A stretch of DNA of 64,000 nt, from the NCBI GenBank assembly GCA_030867875.1, contig JAOWCC010000041.1:124001-188000 (forward strand), in the 5' to 3' direction. The notes under the pieces were generated by a model. The model saw only the letters and a program-made list of their open reading frames with translations. It was not told where the DNA came from and did not search any database. The DNA comes from Actinernus sp. WN-2022 (Eukaryota > Cnidaria > Anthozoa > Actiniaria > Actinernidae). The translations under genes and the position numbers were made by a program. Below are positions 55,881-64,000 of the stretch, one piece after another. Position 1 is the first letter of the stretch, and each line of letters starts with the position of its first letter.

Positions 55881-57199
55881 GTGCACTTGTGGGTCAAGTG
55901 CTGTATACCGATGTACATAAATGAAGAAATATTATAATGTTCATAAGTTCAGTTCTAATTAATACTTAATTAATACTGTGCCTGGCTCTCAAGAAAGTTT
56001 TCAAACTCCTCATGGGTTTTGAAGGACAACGGACGAGAAGTATCAGACTCTCGCAGCATGATTCTGCCATTAACCGTCCAAACATATTTAAAATTATGGT
56101 ATTTCTTGTACGTATGAATACGACCAAAGAGGCGTTTTCTGTATGAAGTGAGGCTTTCATTAATATAGAGACAACGAAGACTAGAGCCCGTAAAAGGGCC
56201 TTAAAACCAGCTAATAAATCTTATTTTCTATCTATTAAATGGCGCGGCAATCTGAGCGAACTAAGAAAAACGCGATCTTTCATTACCGATTTATTCGAGG
56301 CAAGATATGCAGAACGTCTTTGAAGGACTCTTTATTGACAAGAAAAAAGACAGTGTCCATTCAACGGAAAAATAGCAAGGAAAAATGCAATATTTCCTCG
56401 AAGGGCGCTTAATCTAAATTTCACTTTCCGAAGGGGGCGCTTAATCTTGGATGGGTGCTTATTCGAGTGAGAGCGCTTACGTTTATTGGACGCGCAACTG
56501 TGAAATACCGTACTGATGAGGATTGAAAAGTCAGGGGGAAAAAAATGTCAAAGTCAGGGAAAAGTCGGAATTTTATTAATCTGGTCAGGGAAATTCGAAA
56601 TTTCCTGTTAAAGTCGGAATTTTATTTTTAGTTTGACACGACGGCCCCTCATGCCTCAAAGTATCTGTGAGGGGAGGCTACAGGTTTTGATGACTTTTAT
56701 TTTGGACGAAGAATGTCGAACAGTCTTATTATGGTCGTCAGTGAAAATTGTTTTCTGGTCAGCGAAAAGTCAGGGAATTATTTTTTTCCTGATTGGTTGG
56801 CAACCATGCCGATAAAATAAAAGTAATCAACAAGAACAATTATAACGTTTTCCACAGTCTGGGCTTTAAACGTTTTTACGGCAAGAGACACTTTGATACA
56901 TTATGCACCAACCAGTCTTTATCTATATTCGTTTTGGGGGACGGGCCGGAGTGGGCGCTTAATAAAGGGAGGGAGCTTATTCGAGGAAATACGGTATCAT
57001 ACATGGATCAGAAGAAAAACGGCGCTTTTAACTATATCTATTTTTGTTATTCTGTAGGGTATTTTATCTTTCAATGTATGAGGATCACAAACTAGCTTGA
57101 CTACTCGAGTCCATACTGCGGCAAATCCCTGTGCATGCGTCTCAGTATTAGTGATGGGTGCACGCATGTGCAAATTTCCCGCGCAATTTTTTTACGAAA
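55881..57199. other. Unassigned stretch
   Basis: No gene supported. Repeated GGGCGCTTA and CGAATTT-like motifs around 56400-56600 and 56950 hint at an old repeat, but I could not define it. Confidence 0.35.
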
Positions 57200-58075
57200 C
57201 CAAGACACAGCAACCAAAGACACAGGCAAGTTAATGCCCCAGTGCGATGCTGCTTTCTATGTTCACTAAGACTAAATAAAACATTTGACTTAAAATACGG
57301 GAGGCTCTTCCAAATTTATAAGCAGCTAAAGACACAGGCAAGTCAATGCCCCAGTGCGATGCTGCTTTCTATCTTCACTAAGACTAAATAAAACATTTGA
57401 CTTAAAATACGAGAGGCTCTTCCAAATTTATAATCAGCTAAAGACACAGGCAAGTCAATGCCCCAGTGCGATGCTGCTTTCTATGTTCACCAAGACTAAA
57501 TAAAACATTTGACTTAAAATACGAGAGGCTCTTCCAAATTTATAATCAGCTAAAGACACAGGCAAGTCAATGCCCCAGTGCGATGCTGCTTTCTATGCAC
57601 ACTAAGACTAATTAAAACATGTGACTTAAAATACTCGAGGCCCTTCCTAATTTTTTAGCAGCTTAAGACACAGGCAAGTCAATGCCTCAGTGCGATGCTA
57701 CTCTCTATATGTACACTAAGACTAAATAAAACAATATGCGACTTAAAATACTAGAGGCCCTTCCTAATTTATAAACAGCTTAAGACACAGGCAACTCAAT
57801 GTCCCAGTGCGATGCTGCTCTCTATATGTACACTAAGACTAAATAAAACAATATGCGACTTAAAATAATAGAGGCCCTTCCTAATTTATGAACAGCTTAA
57901 GACACGGACAAGTCAATGCCCCAGTGCGATGCTACTCTCTATATGTACACTATGACTAAATAAAACAATATGCGACTTAAAATACTAGAGGCCCTTCCTA
58001 ATTTATAGGCAGGGAAAAAGACACAGGCAAGTCAATGCCCCAGTGCGATGCTGCTTTCTATGTAAACTAAAACTC
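57200..58075 (+). repeat. 112-119-bp tandem array, eight copies
   Basis: The marker AGTGCGATGCT recurs at 57241, 57353, 57465, 57577, 57689, 57806, 57923 and 58042. The first four spacings are exactly 112; the later units carry a small insertion (TATATGTACACTAAGAC) and spacings of 117-119. Other landmarks are GACACAGGCAAGTCAATGCC and TAAATAAAACA. Confidence 0.97.
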
Positions 58076-58275
58076 TATATTATATAATACTAGTGCCTTA
58101 TAGAAGCCCTTCGTCCCATGCTGCTCGTGCATGGTTCCCGCCATAAACGATTGAGTAAACGAGGCTATTAGCCTAAAACATCTCCGAGACTCGATCATAT
58201 TTTGTTTGTCACAGGCCTCTTCCTGGGGTGTTTATAGGTAGGTCACTGGCGTTTGGCGGCTGATGCTTGAATAGC

Positions 58276-58536
58276 TCATTCTCCCGCGGTAGAATAATAA
58301 GTATAAATAAGAATAATAAAAAGAATTCTCTTGGTCTTCGACGTCTTGTCCTGCCCTGGATGGCTCACTAAAGCTTGGTAATTTCCCGGTTCGTAATTAT
58401 TGACCAATGCAACTATTGCTTCAGCAATCCTCCTAGCTCCAGTGAGGCCAAACAAGGTTCTGTTCAGCGCGAAGTTTTTGCCCGAACCAGTCTTCGGGTA
58501 CAGACTCCCCATTTTGCCGCCACCAATACGCCGCAT
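58276..58536 (-). CDS. Hypothetical open frame, 86 codons or fewer
   Basis: Minus strand. From the inner ATG it reads MGSLYPKTGSGKNFALNRTL, then FGLTGARRIAEAIVALVNNY and EPGNYQALVSHPGQDKTSKT. It is richer in GC than its surroundings and lacks low-complexity bias, so it may be a real exon or a mobile-element fragment. I do not recognise a domain, and no splice partner was found. Confidence 0.3.
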   Translation of the reverse strand: MRRIGGGKMGSLYPKTGSGKNFALNRTLFGLTGARRIAEAIVALVNNYEPGNYQALVSHPGQDKTSKTKRILFIILIYTYYSTAGE

Positions 58537-59155
58537 TCACAGAGCGAATTTCGTTCTTGAGATGTTCAAAAGACGTATTCTTCAGAAATTCCAACACTCT
58601 TCCCCACGTACGTTACTTGATAGAGCAAACCAGTGCTTTTTAGCTGTATGGGAGCGAAGCTGGAGCGGGAGATTATTCACATTTATCTCGCCCAAATAAC
58701 CGGCTGCCCAGCTGACAGCTGACATTACACAAGGACAAAAACCAGCAAAATAAGCCAGCTTACTTTTAAATTTTCTTTTAATTGTTTTGTTTTTAATCCA
58801 TGTGATCCATTGCCATGAGACAGTTCATTCAATTCTTGTTCAAGTTGTCTGAAGAAAAAACCTTGCTTAATGTACTAATTTTAAGAACTGCTGGAATTTA
58901 ATTTTAAGCTAGCTGCAATAGTTTTGTTCAGTTTTCTAGTTTTCGATTGTAAAGTTTATTTTGGAGATGTACAACAGTTAGTTATAAAACAACAAAGAGA
59001 GCAGCAAAGAGATAACTATTTTATTGTTTTATTGTGCTTGATGAACTGCCTGAAATCAAACTTTGCTTGTGTCAGTGTCTAGAAATTGACCTTTTCCACA
59101 GGTTATAGCTATTTCATCTGATATCCAGTCGCCTTTCTTTGAGATTTGGCTGTTC
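58537..59155. other. Unassigned stretch
   Basis: Nothing recognised. Confidence 0.3.
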
Positions 59156-59479
59156 AATTGCCCTATATCATTATGACGTCAAATCAAAACAATCTATTGT
59201 TTAAACGCTAAGTATCACGGTCGTGGGAGGGGGACAAAACAGCAACAACACAAAGGAAATCGCTATCAAATGCATTTTGTAGAACGTAGAATAGCGGTAA
59301 CAGCCACCAAATACGGTAAATATTGTGGGATAAACATTGATACAGCTGATATCTGGAAACCAGACAATTCGAAGTTAATTTTTCCTCAGCAGAGCAGATT
59401 TAGTTCAAAATTATATTGGTCATGTCGATTCTGTCCCCCTCATAAACAAGCCGTGACGTCATAATGATATAGGGCAATT
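59156..59479. mobile_element. 324-bp MITE with perfect 26-bp TIRs
   Basis: AATTGCCCTATATCATTATG followed by ACGTCA (59156-59181) is the exact complement of 59454-59479. Interior non-coding (GATATCCAG/CTGATATCTGG also pair loosely). Confidence 0.85.
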
Positions 59480-59612
59480 TAAAGCAGGATTTTTCAAATT
59501 TTCACTTGATCTCAAACTCAAAGTAAACAAACTCGGTTCACCTGAGAGAACATCTGATTGTCTTTTTCAGTAAATTTCTAAGCCTAAGGGCATATTATAA
59601 ACAAATAATAAT

Positions 59613-59722
59613 ATAGCACGATTTGTAGTGATATTTGGCATAAATACATATTTCAAAATTGTTCGTGGCACGATATTAACGAACAGTATTTATGCCAAAT
59701 ATCACTACAAGTACAAATCATG
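59613..59722. repeat. Hairpin with 23-bp perfect core arms
   Basis: 59625-59647 (GTAGTGATATTTGGCATAAA and on) and 59686-59708 are exact complements; looser pairing extends outward (TAGCACGATTTG / CAAATCATGCTA). Confidence 0.85.
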
Positions 59723-60229
59723 CTACTAATACTAATTCGACGTTTTACATACGTTTTTCGATATTTACCCTTCCAGTTCGGTTTCTACGCCTTTTCATGA
59801 GAAATCATGTTATTCTTTTGACAGTTTCAACTCGGTTTCCTGTACCCTGCGAGCATTGGTTTTCTAATCTCCTTGCCCTTGCCCAGTTCGGCAGTTGGTT
59901 TCCTGAGTCACATCGCCATATCTCGGTTTGTAAGTCATATCCATGCAGTTATTCTTTTGGCGATTTCAACTTTTTCTTATTGGTCGATCTCCATACAGTC
60001 ACACCCAGTCCATTTCAGTGTTCCAAGTCGATGTTTGACTCCGGAGTCCGGGTTTGACTCTTTTTATAGTACAAAATGGCGACTGGAGAGAAATCCCATT
60101 CTCGCTCCCTGTTGAGGAGGTACTGGAAACGAGAATTAATTTAACGCATGCGCAAAAATGTTGCTGCATGGAACAAAAAAAAACAGCCTGCAGATTTAGA
60201 CTCGGGCGATCACAGGTAGCCCGTGTAAT

Positions 60230-60845
60230 CAGGTTTCATTCATATTATTTACTATTATTAGTAAATTAGTAATCAGTAATTAGTAATCAGATACATGTGT
60301 GTTGGTGAACTTTTTTTTTATTATTATGCAAACATGACAAAAATTAATTGAGTAATAATAATTTTAATTATAAAAACATTAATATTGAAAACTACAGTTC
60401 TAATATAATAATGATATCTATACTAAGAATCTCTGCTCACATATACATTGCATGTTCATGTTAATTCAAATCATAAGGGTTTTCAATGTTTTTAAGTTTT
60501 AGACTATCAATAATACTAATATGATTATAATTAATTGCATATTTATGTAAGTTGCATCTGAATCTTAAATTCAGAAACAGTTTACCATCTCAGAGCATCC
60601 ATGAGCTTTATTTCATAGCAGACTTCATAGCCATTTCAAAAGGGGTCTACTTAATACAGAATACACATTTGGCATTTAAAAAGATATATATTTAAAAACT
60701 TGATTTTAAATGAACATGCATGATCATAAGCAGAGATCCTTAGCATTGATATCATTATTATAATATAACTACTATTAATTAAGTGTTTCTTTAATTACAT
60801 ACTGTCTGATTGTTATTACTATTATTACTAGGAGTTACCAATGGC
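60230..60845. mobile_element. About 600-bp imperfect palindrome
   Basis: TATAATAATGATATCTATAC, then AAGAATCTCTGCT near 60402-60440, pairs with AGCAGAGATCCTTAGCATTG near 60730-60765. GCATGTTCAT pairs with ATGAACATGC. The outer arms (TAGTAATCAGATAC and the complement near 60805-60830) pair with mismatches. Old foldback element, no ORF. Confidence 0.65.
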
Positions 60846-60869
60846 TATTATGAAATAGAAGCCACTGGA

Positions 60870-61060
60870 AATATGTGCTTCATTCCAACATACTTCCCCA
60901 CATTGCTTTCCTTTCCCAAATCAATTATTGTACTTACACAGACTGGACTATCACATTCATTCACTGGGCACCTAACCCTTCCCCCTCCTTCCTCAAAACT
61001 ATTTAGAAAAAAGCTGACCCTCTTCCTGCCTTGAATTGATCCCATTAGGTGCATTAGCAT
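60870..61060 (+). other. Possible LINE 3'-coding scrap
   Basis: GLSHSFTGHLTLPPPSSKLF and RKKLTLFLP before a stop at 61034 loosely resemble the terminal SSFKxxLKxFLF block of LINE polymerases. Weak evidence. Confidence 0.2.
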
Positions 61061-61294
61061 TTCAGAGATATACACGATTCACCTCTGAAATAAGATCACA
61101 TAAAATAATACTTCAAAAACTCATGAATAATTAATGAGCATTTTGTCCAATCAGATGAAGCAAATCAGTCACGTGCATGCTCCTTTATACCTGATAAAAT
61201 CTCATCATTCTAAAAGTCCCGCGGAGGGATTTGAATTCTGTCCCAGAGGGAAACGGGGTTAATGATTGAGACAATGGAATTTCTATTGATGTTT

Positions 61295-61408
61295 CAGCTT
61301 TCTCACTGAATTGCTAATTAGGATGAACGTTTTATATAAAGAATATTAATGAACATGAAATTTTATATAAAGTTTCATCCTAATTAAGAATTCACTGATA
61401 AAGACCCA
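61295..61408. repeat. Hairpin CTAATTAGGATGAA...TTCATCCTAATTAA
   Basis: Arms share TAATTAGGATGAA, TTTATATAAA and an outer TCACTGAATT with small mismatches. Confidence 0.75.
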
Positions 61409-61941
61409 AAGATAGCAAAAAGTACACGGAACATAAGGTACCTAGATAATAAATTTTGCACTAAATTTACTAATATCAGCAGACTACCGAGATACACAGA
61501 TAATATTTTTAAAATGAAGTTATCCAACTACCATTACTTGTTTACCGAGCCACTGTTTAGTTCCAATTATTAAACCAAACTCAAAGCCGTAAAATAATAA
61601 AAACGTGCATTAAACTTACATATTTTGTGCCGGAGCCAAAAATTTAGAGTCTGCCGTCATGTCAGTCACATCGCTTTCCAAGTCTTGAACTTTATCGAGG
61701 TACACCACGACACCAAATCCTTCAAGTGCAGATTCTACTTGCATTGCGAAACGCGGCTTCAAACAACATAGTATGGTAATTTCTTCATTTCATTCCCTTG
61801 AGATGTTCGTAATTGCAGGCGGTGATTACTCGAATATTTTGCATGGCGTTGTGAATACAAAGGTTCAATGGTTCATTAAGTAACCATTCCCTTGAGATGT
61901 GCGTCTTTCTTTCATTGCATTCTTAAAGCGTTTTTGAAGCC
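61409..61941. other. Unassigned stretch
   Basis: Nothing recognised beyond two copies of CATTCCCTTGAGATGT near 61790 and 61888. Confidence 0.35.
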
Positions 61942-62042
61942 GTTTAAAACACTCACAGCACGTGTTTTATCAAGTCTAAAAATTCTCGGGCTTCGCCCTC
62001 GAATTTTTAAACTGGATAAAACACTGCTGTTCGTGTTTTAAA
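61942..62042. repeat. Hairpin GTTTAAAACAC...GTGTTTTAAAC with CGGGCTTCGCCC loop
   Basis: Nearly full pairing over about 48 bases a side, ending in AATTCTCGGGCTTCGCCCTC. Non-coding foldback of a type seen several times in this window. Confidence 0.85.
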
Positions 62043-63367
62043 CAGTACATAAAACAAGCAAATGACAACACATGATCTACCGTGCCTTTAAAATACGTTT
62101 ACACAATTCATACAAATTTCATTTAAAAAATCAAGCTAAGAAAACATGGTCACTTATTATTATTGACGTTTGTTAGATTAGCCTTTCACATCATTTCAGA
62201 AAATAATTTTCACTGAGTGTGCACACACTTCATAAAATTTGTATACTACAGATGTACAGAAAATGGGGCCATACAGGAAATGGCCACTAATTATCTGGGG
62301 TATCAAAACCAGAGCCATGGCCAGGACTAGCATGCATCTACATTGTACTTATAACCTGAAATAGCCTTATACATGTATAGCCAGCCAGCTACACATACTA
62401 TAATATTTGTATGTTAACATACATTTGTTACTAAAGACATATTTACAGCTACTTTCAAAGTCCAAGCCAGTTACACTGAAAATTAATTAAACCTCTGCAT
62501 TATGCTAATAATGTAGTTTAAGTGTTAAACTTCAAATGAAAAGAGGATCATGAAAGAGGAGCTGCCAAGTTTTTCAAACAAATTAACAATTATCTTTGTT
62601 ATATATAAACTCAGCAAGATAGTAGAGGTTTCTGCTGCATTAAAAATACATTAAAGTAAATACTTTTTAAAAATAGTTTTAGTCCTTCCTGTTGTACCGT
62701 GTTCCAATTAAAAACAGGTTTACAATTAACACAGTTTATTTTCTAAAATAAAGTATACATGAAAAATGTAGATTTGTTCTCAAAAATGTGCATGTAGTTT
62801 GCTATAGAGGCTATTTATATCTCTTTCAATTATCTTACACATGTATTTGTTTCACTTTGCTTGTGCTTGGGGAGAATAAAATGAAGATCAAGAGAAGTGA
62901 TGGTGCTTGAAGAGTCAGTCTACACAGGCAAACATGCTCCTTTAGTCCAGATATTCAAAACATATTAAGTAAACACTGAGATAACTGGGAAGGGAAAGGT
63001 ATACTATTGCAGACTTCCTTTTTGTGGGAAAACAACAAGAAATACTGTTTTGTGTAAAGCAAACAAAGGTTGGTTGAGAAAGTCCACATGCAGGCTCTTG
63101 ATTTCTTACACCAACCACCTCCCTTACAGAACTGCATACAAGTCCCATACAACATAATCAGTGTCACCTCTCTAACATGGATAAAATTAAATGCATTTAC
63201 GGAAGTGACGTTTTTTACGTCACTCGAAGTCCTCGCGGCTACTCGGTGGTGCATCGCGCAGAATGGCCTTTGTTCGAGGGACACTTTGAGATTTTGGACT
63301 ACATTAAGGTCAACTAATTATAATATTAATGAGTTAGAGGATTGCCCTACGATTGGCTTAAATAAAT
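62043..63367. other. Unassigned stretch
   Basis: AT-rich, no gene. A small dyad, GAAGTGACGTTTTTTACGTC, lies near 63202; short open frames lack signatures. Confidence 0.35.
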
Positions 63368-63447
63368 GAGCTTTGGGAGTTGCTTGTCCCTAGCCGATCT
63401 CAAACGGAACGAGCTTTGGGAACTGCTAGTCCCAAGCCGATCTCAAG
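63368..63447 (+). repeat. Tandem duplication GAGCTTTGGGA...GCCGATCTCAA
   Basis: Two near-identical units about 42 bases apart, each with GAGCTTTGGGA, TGTCCCTAGCC or AGTCCCAAGCC, and GATCTCAA. Confidence 0.75.
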
Positions 63448-63519
63448 TGTGAAAGTCAATTCAATAGAAGTTCGTAAAACCAGGTAATGGAATGAAAGAG
63501 CCAAACAATAGTTTATCCA

Positions 63520-64000
63520 CAAAACGACAAAGCCCTTCGGCTTAAACCTCATGCTCTCAATTTTTTCACAGCGTGTTCACATCGCATCGCAAATAAGTCT
63601 AAATACAGATTCTAGGACATTGTAGCTTTAAAATGAGATGTTATTCAAGCTTATCCGTGCCCTAGAAGTCAAACAAAAACGGATTCACAAAATGACCCAC
63701 AAAGAAACTGAGCAAGCTGTGTTCATGCATGACTCACGTCGAAACGGGGAAAAAGCCCGTCGGCAAAACGACAAACAGTGTTCAAACTCTTTCTCAATTT
63801 TCTCCCAATCGTGTTCAAATCGCATCGCAAATAAGTCTGAATACATATTTTTGGAAGATGTAGCTTTATAGTGAAATGTTATTCAAGCTTATCCGTATCC
63901 TAGAAGTCAAACAAAATCGGATCCACAAAATCACCCACAAAGAAAGTTTAACTGAGCTAGTTGCCGAAGCGGTAAAAAAGCCGGTCGGCAAAACGGCTAG
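63520..64000 (+). repeat. 238-bp tandem repeat running off the window
   Basis: TTATTCAAGCTTATCCGT occurs at 63641 and 63879. The units also share CATCGCATCGCAAATAAGTC, CCTAGAAGTCAAACAAAA and ACCCACAAAGAAA. Two units are seen; the array may continue to the right. Confidence 0.85.

Noticed and set aside
1..64000. Bacterial or viral origin of the window
   Set aside because: Spliced kinase exons, LINEs, a Penelope-like element and satellites throughout show animal nuclear DNA; no capsid, polymerase or envelope genes of viruses were seen.

Overview
This is eukaryotic, animal nuclear DNA. It is AT-rich, has GT-AG introns, one multi-exon receptor tyrosine kinase gene, and a heavy load of non-LTR retrotransposons, a Penelope-like element, foldback/MITE elements and satellites. 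The mix (L1/Tx1-type, CR1/L2-type and Penelope-type elements among many TIR elements with 'CCCC-GGGG ... ACTCCCTTATA' type ends) suggests a cnidarian, probably an anthozoan such as a stony coral or sea anemone. That assignment is an inference from element style, not from a database match.

Layout. 1-11.0 kb: the 3' half of a plus-strand receptor tyrosine kinase gene. It comprises a candidate exon (1128-1214), a large kinase-insert exon (2367-2948), three internal catalytic exons (5618-5832, a 41-nt microexon 6512-6552, and 8597-8693) and the last exon (10820-11039). Its introns carry LINE scraps and foldback elements. 11.2-17.3 kb: a 283-bp TIR element followed by an apparently full-length minus-strand L1-like element with both ORFs open and a 30-nt poly(A). 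17.4-23.5 kb: foldback elements, GTCCACACTAA-ended sequence, and a degenerate minisatellite bracketed by an 80-bp direct repeat. 24-26 kb: hairpins and a broken CR1-like LINE. 26.4-29.0 kb: a polypyrimidine tract with an inverted repeat, then about ten copies of a 214-bp satellite. 29-34.6 kb: MITEs, a perfect 45-bp-arm inverted repeat and the second 283-bp TIR copy. 34.7-37.9 kb: a Penelope-like element (RT plus GIY-YIG) broken by two frameshifts. 38.3-39.7 kb: a large inverted repeat whose two arms both carry a 9-bp minisatellite and whose centre holds a degenerate tRNA-like pol III unit. 40-52 kb: mostly MITEs, including a TTAA-flanked 1.3-kb element inside a pair of 183-bp direct repeats. 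52.4-55.9 kb: a decayed jockey/CR1-type LINE with endonuclease and RT. 57.2-58.1 kb: a 112-119-bp tandem array. 58-64 kb: more foldbacks and a 238-bp tandem repeat running off the right edge.

Only the kinase gene is a confident host gene. Its visible exons encode an intact catalytic loop, activation segment and C-lobe behind an unusually long kinase insert. Almost everything else is mobile or repetitive DNA. I found no prokaryotic operon, CRISPR array or confident functional tRNA. The most interesting unexplained structures are the minisatellite-armed inverted repeat with a tRNA-like core (38268-39748), the TIR families with 7-bp target duplications, and the direct repeats flanking a minisatellite.
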